Shown: positions 33,601 through 40,905, counted from the first letter of the stretch. The stretch is 64,000 nt of DNA from Blastococcus sp. DSM 46786 (GCF_900109665.1 NZ_FOAO01000010.1:103520-167519); one strand, 5' to 3'. Notes: a model not told the origin generated them from the letters alone. Numbers and translations: made by a program.

Positions 33601-33696
33601 AGCCGCACCGAGAAGGTCGCCTTCCGCCAGGCGCCCGTCACCGTCGCGGTGCCCGCACCGGTGCCGTACGCCATCGACCCCGCCGATGCGGCGTGA
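30634..33696 (+). CDS. Large serine-recombinase-like protein without a visible catalytic serine
   Basis: The 1020-residue frame starts at ATG eight bases after GAGAGGA. Residues about 120-235 resemble a serine recombinase core after its first strand: VEDVTRAARDDFGWSSIKRKCKDRGIRIVLAGRSYDLHDQGDELALKALG, then PHGWR. A recombinase-type region, a coiled coil (about 590-690) and a C-terminal zinc-ribbon-like CPHRRCGG...CPACRRAP follow. The N-terminal (Y/R)xRxS loop holding the nucleophile of this family is not seen. It may be an inactive or altered DNA-binding protein. Most likely a defence or island-maintenance factor; inference. Confidence 0.6.
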   Translation: MSMYTPQKVYRLLAPLLPPGAPTCVNLPRFSEEKHWPGLAAQIAALFEAYAPGSPALQTMQSWPEEVWNPEHAALGAQYGVQWLRLADLHHLAEGEDPLICVVLVGDQLLVGATLSTTKRHIAREDGEDENAYLVLLMALMNHYRSLRALRWVEDVTRAARDDFGWSSIKRKCKDRGIRIVLAGRSYDLHDQGDELALKALGIPATQDDDKRRKALTGKRLLKYMSGGAAIAEDQMPHGWRFARDDHGRARWEGMRGYIPEGEFATAAALQDLYRRVAAGETWTRIADQLIDWEAKGNITRRAHASIGRTYADVDGDPQARYGAAKGVFVRGNGRPKVAPTEAAIADYEGGGDPAVLFSPEIRLFLGKVELVRTGRYFRRLTNDIRGRNVVLHGLAATYQDEDDEFGWFDVLSEPWAWPVDPVSGEPLARFGISDETCRKVGARLLRELRQPPAESGGRVHHSRLVRRVLQNFNLWTVKPGKPGAQYDDEPTEYGIEARQNNSGKDNFVVLFRRYSVGGKPNGDRRGLSWLGPKERKPEHIAATGSLDDLTGSVAAALDDALTALAGSTELATFDGTAPAGEDLHRRRVSLESQLGRLTEEAAALRRDADNQRLMAGRKVDAGDLEGADRYDQLATRKTAEAVAKDQDHERVRQELAALEDALRAATRSREAEVDVSVGAWLVAGLRRAVYTGGRGSAVLGKLADKTFTHWTFRADDEDLHWGCVAELPLRDGGKLRLPLASCIRNVRTRPGKGLASADVVARYVLDEGRDIKEVATILAATRRTLFVKILMPWLVANRVKARGAKSSLLDHPLPAVRRIVYAAVTGTDNGVAARWPEAVSNLVVSTYTDPDLPWGDAAVPDDVRPVMRLAATLDQPGPREHGLLVSEASLLLGVSEDEVRSWVVPVPPSSGGFKRPQYLQYVPGSNKQRVELIPCPHRRCGGRASHVVMLAEVARSGFGVLCPACRRAPRKDDTWAWIAFPPVYLGTWSRTEKVAFRQAPVTVAVPAPVPYAIDPADAA

Positions 33697-33844
33697 ACGA
33701 GGGCGGGCACGCGGCGCGAACGTCGAGGCCGCGCAGACCTAGCACTCACCGGCAGTCGATCGTTGGCAGATGTGGCGAGGCGCGGACAGCGGGACTCGCC
33801 GCCGGAAAGTCCTTCGGTGTGTCTACGGTGGAGAGGTGTCCGTG

Positions 33845-34645
33845 ATGCTCGATCGCCTTGCCGCTGGCGATGAGGCGGTGGCGGTGCCCGAGTCTCGCGT
33901 TCTGGCGTTTCGGTGGGAGCGCGACATGCTTCCGCCGCTCATGGCGGTTGTCGATGACGTCGTCCCACACCAGGGACGGGGACCAGTGCATGTTCTGACC
34001 GAGGTCGCTTCGGCGTCCGGCGTTCCGGACCTCGTGGCCGTGCGCTTCGACGAGCGGATGACCTCCGAGCGGCTCGCTGCGGGACTCGGACCCATCGGGG
34101 ACCTCACGCAGGTGCGGGCGTTGGTCGCCGCGGCCGACGGCGGCCGAACCGTCGCGCAGCTCGCCGCTGCGGCCCAGGTCACCCGGGCCTACCTGCGAGG
34201 CAGCGTCCTGCCTGCACTCGTCGACGCCGGCTGGCTGGAACCGACAACGGGCCGTGGTTCTTCGGCGGTCGTCACTCCTCGCCATCTGCTCCGTCCGGTG
34301 GCGGCCGACTTGGTCACCATCGAGGCGAAGAAGGCCGCATGGCAGCGCGCCGTCAACCAGGCGATGCGCCACGCCCCGAGCACCGACGCCTGCTACGTCG
34401 CGCTGGACGCCATCCGCGCAGCCCCGGCGATCGCACAGCGGGCCGCCATCCGCCGGCTGGGCGTGGGGCTGCTCACCGTCGACCCGGTGACGTGTCGTGT
34501 GACGGTCATCGCGCGTCCACGCCGTCGTCCCCACGATCCCGCGATGAGGACGCTCCTTGCGGAGCGGTCCTGGCAGCTCGTGCTGTCCGGTCAGACGACC
34601 GGTCCGACGTTCCCCGTCTTCGGACGAGACCTCACCGCGGTTTGA
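33845..34645 (+). CDS. HTH protein with a restriction-endonuclease-like C-terminus
   Basis: The 266-residue product starts at ATG eight bases after GAGAGG. A winged-helix region (about 90-145, GRTVAQLAAAAQVTRAYLRGSVLPALVDAGWL) precedes a core with Asp155, Glu160-x-Lys162 (DLVTIEAKKAAWQRAVNQA) and CYVALDA, then LGVGLLTVDP. This order is that of HTH proteins with a PD-(D/E)XK-like domain in actinobacteria. It may cut or only bind DNA. It lies 148 bases after the recombinase-like gene, same direction, suggesting they work together. Confidence 0.55.
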   Translation: MLDRLAAGDEAVAVPESRVLAFRWERDMLPPLMAVVDDVVPHQGRGPVHVLTEVASASGVPDLVAVRFDERMTSERLAAGLGPIGDLTQVRALVAAADGGRTVAQLAAAAQVTRAYLRGSVLPALVDAGWLEPTTGRGSSAVVTPRHLLRPVAADLVTIEAKKAAWQRAVNQAMRHAPSTDACYVALDAIRAAPAIAQRAAIRRLGVGLLTVDPVTCRVTVIARPRRRPHDPAMRTLLAERSWQLVLSGQTTGPTFPVFGRDLTAV

Positions 34646-34658
34646 CCGACCCGACCGC

Positions 34659-36128
34659 TCAGATCAGCAGGTTCTCCCACTCGGCGAGGTGAGCGGGTGC
34701 GTTGTTCCCCGTAGGCGCAGCGGGCGTGCCGGCCGTTGCCCGCAGGAACGCCTGGGCGCGGCGCACCTCACGGAGCGCCTCCATCCGGCGGTTCGGCGAC
34801 GCGAGCAGCGCGGTCAACCTCGCGCACCGCAGCAGGTAGTGCATCGACGCCGTCTCCTTGTCCCACCGCGCCGTGCTCGGCGTTGCAGCCCCCAGCGCCG
34901 TGCAGTACCGGCACTGGCAGAGTTGGTAGTCGGTCTCCCCCAGCATCGCGACGTGCGAGGCGTGGTCGACGGTGTGCAGGACGGTCCGCTCGAACAGCCG
35001 CAGCGTCGGTGGTGGTCTGCGCTGCCCGGGCCGGTTGGCGACGATCTGCGGTGCCGCGTAGGCCTGCTCCCCCCACGACGGTCCTGTGGAGAAGCCCGTC
35101 GCGCCGAGCGCCGTGGCAACCCACCCGGTGAGACCGCTGTTGGGCAGGACGAGGACCTTGTCCTCGAGCGCAGCGGTGACGGCGAGCTGCCGGTAGCCCT
35201 CGAGCAGGGAGCGCTGCCGGAGCTGGCCGTACCGGGGCTGCACGACCGGCCAGCGGAAGCGGAGGTACCACAGCCGCTCGCCCGACTCGACGATCTCGTG
35301 GAGCAGGACCCCTCGCAGGACCGGGTCGGTCAGCCAGCTGCCGTCCAGGGTGAGGTTGACGAACATGGGGGTCGTGCCGGCCGCCCGCCGACTTTCGGCC
35401 ACCCAGCGGAGCGCGTGGGCGAACTCCCGCGCGCCGTTGGCCGCGCTCACCCATCCCGTTGCGGACAGCAAGACGGTGGCGCCGACGTCCGTCTGGCGCT
35501 CGAGCACCTCGCGGACCCAGGCCGGGTTGGTGGGGGCCGAGGCCGGCACCGCGTTGACGAGCCACGGATGACGGCCGGCCTTCTGATCGCTGACGTTCGC
35601 GTCCGGGCCGCCGTACGCCGGCGCCGTGTACAGATCCGGGTCGGCGATGCGGATGGGTGAGCCGGGGAACCGGTCGAGAAACGTCTCCGCGGCCGCTGGC
35701 GTGTGCGCCGGGAGTCGCACGACGACGCCGATCCCCACCCTGCCTCGCGTCACGCGGGTCGCGACCCTCGCCACCGACGGCATCTGGCTCGACTGCTGGT
35801 AGCTCTTGGCTAGCAGGAGCAGGGGCATGGTGCCTGACAGCTGCACCTCGAGCGCCGACTGCACCGGGGTCGTGACGCGCGGACGATCGCGGACCTCCCC
35901 GGTCGAGACGTCGACCGTGAACGCGGACACGTCCGGGGCGAGCGATCCCGTCGGCAGGTCCTCGGCGTCGTCCTCGGCGGTGCTCAGATCACCGGCTGCG
36001 GCGGCCTCGTCCAGCTGGACGAGGTCCAGATCGGGGGAGTCGACGTCCTCGACATCGCCCTGTTCCTCCTCGACATCGTCCCCCGCCTGGTCGAGATCGC
36101 CCGGGAGCTCGTCGTCCGGCTCAGCCAT
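34659..36128 (-). CDS. Protein of unknown function coupled to a Ser/Thr kinase
   Basis: The 489-residue protein has an acidic disordered N-terminus (about 1-75), then a domain of alternating strands and helices, possibly a TIM barrel: IRIADPDLY, VGATVLLSATGW, MFVNLTLDG, LWYLRFRWPVV, KVLVLPNSGLTGWVATALGATGFSTG. A CQCRYC cluster then lies 21 residues before a His (ASMHYLL). CxCxxC...H is the zinc pattern of tRNA-guanine transglycosylases, but no catalytic signature of that family is confirmed. ATG overlaps the kinase stop as TGATG. Possibly the kinase's substrate or effector; inference. Confidence 0.6.
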   Translation of the reverse strand: MAEPDDELPGDLDQAGDDVEEEQGDVEDVDSPDLDLVQLDEAAAAGDLSTAEDDAEDLPTGSLAPDVSAFTVDVSTGEVRDRPRVTTPVQSALEVQLSGTMPLLLLAKSYQQSSQMPSVARVATRVTRGRVGIGVVVRLPAHTPAAAETFLDRFPGSPIRIADPDLYTAPAYGGPDANVSDQKAGRHPWLVNAVPASAPTNPAWVREVLERQTDVGATVLLSATGWVSAANGAREFAHALRWVAESRRAAGTTPMFVNLTLDGSWLTDPVLRGVLLHEIVESGERLWYLRFRWPVVQPRYGQLRQRSLLEGYRQLAVTAALEDKVLVLPNSGLTGWVATALGATGFSTGPSWGEQAYAAPQIVANRPGQRRPPPTLRLFERTVLHTVDHASHVAMLGETDYQLCQCRYCTALGAATPSTARWDKETASMHYLLRCARLTALLASPNRRMEALREVRRAQAFLRATAGTPAAPTGNNAPAHLAEWENLLI

Positions 36129-37006
36129 CACCGCGTGCCCCCGCCCAGGTCGCGGTACGCCCGCGCGGCGGAACCACGTTCGTGCGGCTCGAACGACAGC
36201 AGTCGTCGCACCACCGCTGCCGTCGCCTCGGGTACGCCATCCGGCAACGGGCGCGGGCCCTTGCGCATGCGCTCGAGTGCCTCATCGGCGAGCACGGCGC
36301 GACCCCGGTCGTCGAAGAACGGGTGCTCCCGCGCGAGCAGGATGTGCGCGACGACGCCGACCGCCCAGACGTCCGCCGCCTTCCGCGCCTCCTGCTGCTG
36401 GACCTGCTCGGGGGCCATGAAGGGCAACGTGCCCATGAGCGCGGGGTACTGCGTGAACGACTCGGCGTTGAGCAGCTTGGCCAGCCCCAGATCGAGCAGG
36501 ACTGGGGCAGCCCAGGATGCGCCGCGGAGGGCGACGTTCTCCGGCTTGATGTCGCGATGGACTGTCTCCACCGCGTGCAGTTCGGTGACGGCGCCGAGGA
36601 GCTCCCGCAGGAAGGCCTGGGTCTCCTCGAAGGTCGGCAACGACTGGGACTCGATCCGTCCTGCGACGTCGCCGCCGTCCACGAACTCGAACACGAGGAC
36701 CGGGCGTGAGCCCATCGGAAGACCGACGGTGAGGACGTCCTGGAGCGCGACGACGCGCGGATCGTCGACCCGTCGCAGACCCCCGACCTCCCGTTTCAGG
36801 TAGGCCTCGGGGTAGTTCTCGTCGAGGACGACCTTGACCGCACGAACGGCTCCATCCGGGTCCACGATCCGCCAGGTTTCGCCGAAGGCACCGCGACCGA
36901 GGAAGGACGCTGTCGTCGCGCCGAAGGCCGCCTGGACGTCGTCGGTGCCCAGCGTCGGCCCGAGCCTCACGCCCGGCGTCGGCTCCCACCAGAAGAGCGC
37001 GTTCAC
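36128..37006 (-). CDS. Ser/Thr protein kinase of the island
   Basis: This is a 292-residue soluble kinase. Glycine loop GRGAFGETW (37-45), Lys58 in RAVKVVL, HRD (150-152) with IKPENV, DLG (172-174, in place of DFG) and MAPEQ are all present, so it should be active. There is no membrane helix or PASTA domain, unlike the other four kinases here. GTG at 37006 is preferred because GGGGGAGG lies just upstream; ATG at 37024 lacks a ribosome site. It is followed with a one-base overlap by the unknown 489-residue gene. Confidence 0.85.
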   Translation of the reverse strand: MNALFWWEPTPGVRLGPTLGTDDVQAAFGATTASFLGRGAFGETWRIVDPDGAVRAVKVVLDENYPEAYLKREVGGLRRVDDPRVVALQDVLTVGLPMGSRPVLVFEFVDGGDVAGRIESQSLPTFEETQAFLRELLGAVTELHAVETVHRDIKPENVALRGASWAAPVLLDLGLAKLLNAESFTQYPALMGTLPFMAPEQVQQQEARKAADVWAVGVVAHILLAREHPFFDDRGRAVLADEALERMRKGPRPLPDGVPEATAAVVRRLLSFEPHERGSAARAYRDLGGGTR

Positions 37007-37371
37007 ACAACCTCCCCCGTACATGGCGTAGAGCTACAGACCCACCCGGAAGCAGGGGCGCCGGCGCCGCATCACCCGCGTCGGCCAGAGCGGACGTCCG
37101 GGGGACCGCATCCGCACAAGACGGGCGGCTCTGTGGTGTGACGAGTCTAACAGGCCGTAGTCAGCGCAGGTCGGTGTGCACATGAGCGTGGTGACGCCCC
37201 GCACCAGCACGGGTGGGTGCGGCGCCGGCCGCAGCCACCAGCCCGGGATCCGGGCGCGGTGATCGCGGGGCGGCACTGTCCGTAGGCGGACGTACCCTTC
37301 CGGCCATGATCACCAGGGCGTCGGATGTGAGCCGCGAGGGCTCCGCTGGGGAATCGCCCAGTGACGCACCG
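37007..37371. other. Gap between the kinase gene and attR; no gene seen
   Basis: This stretch holds the leader and presumably the promoter of the kinase operon, read leftward, and the right end of the island. No frame has codon bias together with a ribosome site. The palindrome at 37346-37362 is listed separately. Confidence 0.5.
37346..37362. repeat. Near-end palindrome, right copy
   Basis: CTGGGGAATCGCCCAGT differs from the left copy (17647-17663) at one base. It is in the same orientation and lies nine bases inside attR. Confidence 0.55.
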
Positions 37372-37391
37372 TCAACTCCCCCCTTGCCCAC
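37372..37391. repeat. attR core: 20-bp direct repeat
   Basis: It is identical to 17621-17640. It has no tRNA body on its left, so it is the far junction of the island. Ordinary chromosomal sequence resumes at 37392. Confidence 0.9.
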
Positions 37392-37447
37392 CAGGCAGAC
37401 GACGAGCGCCGGTCCCCTCGGGGGTCGGCGCTCGTCGCACGTGGCGG

Positions 37448-37834
37448 TCAGGCCGATCCGCCTGCCCCCTGCACGAACGCCGCCGAGTCGTAGTAGGTGC
37501 GGACGCCGCTGAGCCGGTCCTCGTCCCCCTCGATGACCGTGACGCCCCGGTAGGTGAACGGCTTGCCGCTGCGCAGGGTGCCGGTCGAGGTCCACTCCAG
37601 GGCCGCGCTGGTCTCCCCGACCACGGAGTGGGTGAACGTCGTCTCCAGGTCGCCGAAGACGTCGCGGTAGTCCTCCCAGAAGACCTTCGCGCCGTCCTTG
37701 CCCGAGGTCTCGTGGTGCTCGTCGAGCTTGACCAGCTGGGCGTCGTCCCCGGTGATCTCGAGCATCGGCCCGACGTCGCGGTCGCTGTCGAGCGTGTGCA
37801 GCGCGGCGGTGAATCGCTCGGTCATCGAGTGCAC
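37448..37834 (-). CDS. SnoaL-like/NTF2 fold protein
   Basis: This 128-residue protein has the cone-shaped fold's pattern: helix MTERFTAALHTLDSDRD, then FWEDYRDVFGDLETTFTHSVV, ALEWTSTGTLRSGKPFTYRGVTVIEG and a final VRTYYDSAAFV. The family includes small isomerases and many proteins of unknown function. GTG at 37834 is four bases after AGGAGG; the ATG three codons later is an alternative. It is the first chromosomal gene right of the island. Confidence 0.75.
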   Translation of the reverse strand: MHSMTERFTAALHTLDSDRDVGPMLEITGDDAQLVKLDEHHETSGKDGAKVFWEDYRDVFGDLETTFTHSVVGETSAALEWTSTGTLRSGKPFTYRGVTVIEGDEDRLSGVRTYYDSAAFVQGAGGSA

Positions 37835-38027
37835 GGTTCCTCCTGGGACGTCGGTGCGGCGGGGGCCGCCGCGGAGCGGGCCTCGCCCCACCGTCGCGCC
37901 CTACCCCGTCGTGCCCGGCCCACCCGTCCCCCGCCGGCCCGGCCCTCGTTCCCGGCGGTTGGTCCGGCGCGGGTCCCGGTCCCCTCGGCGGCCGGCGCGC
38001 GCGTCACACGTGCGGGCAGCGGTGGCG

Positions 38028-38474
38028 TCAGCCGGAGATGCGGCGCTGCGCCCGCTCGCCGAGCCGGCCCATCAGCAGGACGGCGCCCCACGGCACGATC
38101 ACCCAGAACGGCCAGAAGTAGAGGAACTCGCCCGACGCCAGCGACGTGATGCCCCAGACGAGCAGCACGATGACCGCGGTGCTCGACCACGAGACCCAGG
38201 CGGCCTGGTGGACGGCCTGGTGGGTCCCCCCGAACCCCCGGCTGCCGCAGGCCGGCACCGGGTGCGCCGACCGCGCCGGCGCGGGGCGCGGAGCCGGCGC
38301 CGGCAGGTCGGTGGTGAGCTCGGCGAGCTCACCGAAGGTGCGGGCGGCGTAGGCCCGGCCCAGCCGCTCGTCGTACTCGGCGACGGTCAGCCGGCCTTCC
38401 GACATCGCGCGCCCGAGGGTGGCGGCGACGGCGGCGCGGTCGGAATCGGCGGCGCGGAGGTGCGGCTCGGCCAC
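38028..38474 (-). CDS. DUF1707/2TM-domain membrane protein
   Basis: This 148-residue protein begins with a DUF1707 domain (LRAADSDRAAVAATLGRAMSEGRLTVAEYDERLGRAYAARTFGELAELTTDL), then a Pro-rich linker and two membrane helices (about 95-115, 120-138). It is common in actinobacteria; function unknown. GTG at 38474 has GAGGAGAG eight bases upstream. Confidence 0.8.
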   Translation of the reverse strand: MAEPHLRAADSDRAAVAATLGRAMSEGRLTVAEYDERLGRAYAARTFGELAELTTDLPAPAPRPAPARSAHPVPACGSRGFGGTHQAVHQAAWVSWSSTAVIVLLVWGITSLASGEFLYFWPFWVIVPWGAVLLMGRLGERAQRRISG

Positions 38475-38544
38475 GGTGCTCTCCTCGTTCGGGGACACCA
38501 GTCTGGTCCGCGGAGCCCGGCCGGGACCACTGACAGCTGTCACC

Positions 38545-38560
38545 GGTTCCACGTGGAACC
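38545..38560. other. parS-type ParB binding site
   Basis: GGTTCCACGTGGAACC is a perfect 16-bp palindrome and fits NGTTNCACGTGNAACN. It sits between an acyl-CoA dehydrogenase gene (stop at 38563) and the DUF1707 gene. parS sites cluster near the origin in most bacteria, which fits the gyrA/pknB neighbourhood. Confidence 0.65.
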
Positions 38561-38562
38561 CG

Positions 38563-39726
38563 TCAGCCCGCGGGCGGCACCGCCCCCGCGGTCAGGTGCC
38601 GGCCGATGACCATCCGCTGGATCTGGTTGGTGCCCTCGAAGATCTGCATGACCTTCGCCTCGCGCATGTACCGCTCGGCCGGGTGGTCGCGGGTGTAGCC
38701 GGCGCCGCCGAGCACCTGGACGGCGTCGGTCGTCACCTTCATCGCGGCGTCGGTGGCCACGAGCTTGGCGATGCTGGCCTGCCGGGAGAACGGCTTGCCT
38801 GCGTCCTTGCGGCGGGCGGCCACGAGGTAGGTGGCGCGGGCGGACTCGACGGCGGCGGCCATGTCGGCCAGCAGGAACTGCACGCCCTGGTGCTCGGCGA
38901 TCGGGCGGCCGAAGGCCTCCCGCTCCACGGCGTAGGCGACGGCGACGTCGAGGGCCGACTGGGCCAACCCCACGGCGACGGCGCTGATGCCCAGCCGACC
39001 GGAGTCCAGCGCGCCCAGGGCGATGGCCATGCCGCGGCCGGGCTCGCCCACCAGTCGGTCGGCGGGGATCGGGGCGTCGTCGAGCCGGATCGCCGCGGTC
39101 GTGGAGCCCATCAGCCCCATCTTCTCCTCGGGCTTCGCCGCACTGAAGCCGGGCAGGTCGGGGGTCAGGTGGAAGCAGGAGATCGCGCGTTCGCCGTCGG
39201 CCGGGGTGCGGAGGAACGTGGAGTAGAAGTCGGCGTGGCCGCCGTGGGTCACCCAGGCCTTCTCCCCGCGGGCGAGCCAGCCGTCGTCGGTGGGGGTGGC
39301 GGCGGCACGCATCGCGGCGACGTCGGAGCCGGCGTGCGCCTCCGACAGCGAGTAGGCGCCGATCAGGGTGCCGCCCACCATCTCGGGCAGCAGGTCGCGG
39401 CGCTGCGCCTCGGAGCCGAAGTTCGCGATGGGGGAGCAGGCGAGCGTGTGCACGCTGATGCCCAGGGCCACGGTCGCCCAGCGCGCGGCCAGCTCCTCGA
39501 GCACCTGCAGGTAGACGGCGTAGGGCTGCCCGCCGCCGCCGACCTCCTCGGGGAACGGCAGCCCCATGAGCCCGGCCTCCCCGAGGAGGCGGAAGACCTC
39601 GCGGGGGAAGCGCTCCTCGCGCTCGTGGGACGCCGCCTGGGGGGCCAGTTCGGCGTCGGCGATCTCCCGGGTGAGGGCCAGCAGGTCCTCGGCCTCGGGC
39701 GTGGGCAGTTCGCGGTCGACCGGCAC
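38563..39726 (-). CDS. Acyl-CoA dehydrogenase
   Basis: The frame gives 387 residues, normal family length. N-terminal helical domain, then the FAD/substrate-binding YSLSEAHAGSDVAAM and the WVTHGG segment, and the C-terminal helical domain with catalytic Glu in QIFEGTNQIQRMVIGR. It oxidises acyl-CoA to enoyl-CoA with FAD, probably in branched-amino-acid or fatty-acid breakdown. GTG start with GGAGCACC upstream. Confidence 0.93.
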   Translation of the reverse strand: MPVDRELPTPEAEDLLALTREIADAELAPQAASHEREERFPREVFRLLGEAGLMGLPFPEEVGGGGQPYAVYLQVLEELAARWATVALGISVHTLACSPIANFGSEAQRRDLLPEMVGGTLIGAYSLSEAHAGSDVAAMRAAATPTDDGWLARGEKAWVTHGGHADFYSTFLRTPADGERAISCFHLTPDLPGFSAAKPEEKMGLMGSTTAAIRLDDAPIPADRLVGEPGRGMAIALGALDSGRLGISAVAVGLAQSALDVAVAYAVEREAFGRPIAEHQGVQFLLADMAAAVESARATYLVAARRKDAGKPFSRQASIAKLVATDAAMKVTTDAVQVLGGAGYTRDHPAERYMREAKVMQIFEGTNQIQRMVIGRHLTAGAVPPAG

Positions 39727-39803
39727 GGTGCTCCTTCTCGAGGGGGCGTCCAGCGGACGGTACCTCCGGGAGCGGTCGCGGGCCGTTGGCAGGATCGGCG
39801 TCC

Positions 39804-40286
39804 GTGATCATCGAGGCGGCTGCCTGGGACCACCCCGACGTGCGGCGGCTCACCACCGACCAGCAGACCGAGGTGCGCGCCCGCTACGGCGGCAAGGACG
39901 AGCCGGGCAGCCACCCCTCCGCGGCCGACGTCGCCGTGGTGCTGCTGGCCCGCGACGACGACGGGACGGCGGTGGGCTGCGGTGCCCTCCGTGAACTCGG
40001 GGACGGCGAGGCCGAGGTCAAGCGCATGTACGTGGTGCCGGCCGCGCGCGGTCGCGGGGTGTCCAAGGGGCTGCTCACCGCGCTGGAGGACGCCGCCCGT
40101 GCCCGCGGCTGGACGACGCTGCGGCTGGAGACCGGCCCGCTGCAGCCGGAGGCGATCGGCCTCTACTCGGGCGCCGGCTACCGGCCGATCGCGGCCTTCG
40201 GGGACTACGTGGGCGACCCCGACGCGGCCGGCTCGCTGTTCTTCGAGCGGGCGGTCGCCGGGCCGGGCGTCCCTGCTCCGCGCTGA
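39804..40286 (+). CDS. GNAT family N-acetyltransferase
   Basis: This 160-residue protein shows the acetyl-CoA binding segment VKRMYVVPAARGRGVSKGLLTALE and a C-terminal LYSGAGYRPIAAFGDYVGDP. The substrate is unknown. GTG at 39804 has AGGA nine bases upstream; a TTG at 39786 is also open. Divergent from the acyl-CoA dehydrogenase gene. Confidence 0.85.
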   Translation: MIIEAAAWDHPDVRRLTTDQQTEVRARYGGKDEPGSHPSAADVAVVLLARDDDGTAVGCGALRELGDGEAEVKRMYVVPAARGRGVSKGLLTALEDAARARGWTTLRLETGPLQPEAIGLYSGAGYRPIAAFGDYVGDPDAAGSLFFERAVAGPGVPAPR

Positions 40287-40366
40287 CCAGGGACCGCGAT
40301 CGGGTGTGTGAGGGTGTGCCGACGCCGTCGGGCACCGTTGTCCGACCGACCGCCGAAGGGATCCCC

Positions 40367-40720
40367 ATGCGCATCCGCCCGCTCGCCGTGGCCGCCGTCG
40401 CGGCCGCCCTGCCGCTCTCCCTCTCCGCCTGCGGCGGCGCGAGCGTCGAGGACTTCTGCGCGCAGTACGAGGCGATCGACCAGATCCAGTCGGACGAGAC
40501 CGACCAGGCCAAGGCCGAGCTCGAGGAGCTGGCCGACGTCGTCCCGGACGAGGCCGGGGACGAGGTGCAGGAGGCCGCGGACCTCATGGCCGAGATGTTC
40601 CCGGCCGACGGCGACCTGGAGGGCGCGGTGACCAGCGGCGAGCTGAGCGAGGACGACGCCCAGGAGTTCCTCTCCGCCGCCGGGACCGTCACCGGCTACG
40701 GCGACGAGAACTGCGCCTGA
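40367..40720 (+). CDS. Small lipoprotein, hypothetical
   Basis: The frame gives 117 residues with signal peptide and lipobox LSAC (Cys about 22), then an acidic helical domain with two further Cys (DFCAQYEAIDQIQ... and GYGDENCA at the end) that could pair. No family recognised. ATG follows GAAGGG by seven bases. Confidence 0.7.
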   Translation: MRIRPLAVAAVAAALPLSLSACGGASVEDFCAQYEAIDQIQSDETDQAKAELEELADVVPDEAGDEVQEAADLMAEMFPADGDLEGAVTSGELSEDDAQEFLSAAGTVTGYGDENCA

Positions 40721-40824
40721 GCGCGACGCACCGGGGTCCCGGGAACGGCCGCCGCCCCCGGCGGGGCCAGCACGGCGTCACGTGGGCGGTCCTGTGGGAC
40801 ATCACGACGGGAGTCGAGGCCCTG

Positions 40825-40905
40825 ACACGCCGGCCCCTCACGGATCCCACCGGCCGGCGTGTGCGCTGACGCGGACTCCCGGGCCTCGAAACCGGGCGTC
40901 AGCGC
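40825..40905. terminator. Two consecutive perfect hairpins in a 352-bp gap
   Basis: First stem: ACACGCCGGCC with its complement (40825-40835/40852-40862). Second: GCGCTGACGC with its complement (40863-40872/40896-40905), containing an inner CCCGG/CCGGG stem. They abut end to end, 105 bases after the lipoprotein stop. The rest of the gap (40721-41072) has no gene. They may act as a terminator or a structured leader before the sigma factor gene. Confidence 0.6.

Larger units (their letters stand above)
17621..37391. mobile_element. Integrated genomic island in tRNA-Leu (19.75 kb)
   Basis: A perfect 20-bp direct repeat of the tRNA-Leu 3' end bounds the region, and a tyrosine integrase lies 1.7 kb inside the left end. 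Cargo: a copper/metal cassette (20.8-27.2 kb) and a set of unusual nuclease-, recombinase- and kinase-like genes (27.9-37.0 kb). No conjugation, replication or phage structural genes are seen, so it is an integrative island that would need outside help to move, or a remnant of a larger element. Two broken genes in the middle point to more than one round of insertion or loss. Confidence 0.88.

Noticed and set aside
30634-33696. Active second integrase of the island
   Set aside because: The catalytic serine loop is not visible and the att repeats fit the tyrosine integrase at tRNA-Leu.
34659-36128. Firm call as tRNA-guanine transglycosylase
   Set aside because: Only the CxCxxC...H pattern is similar; spacing to His differs and catalytic residues were not confirmed.
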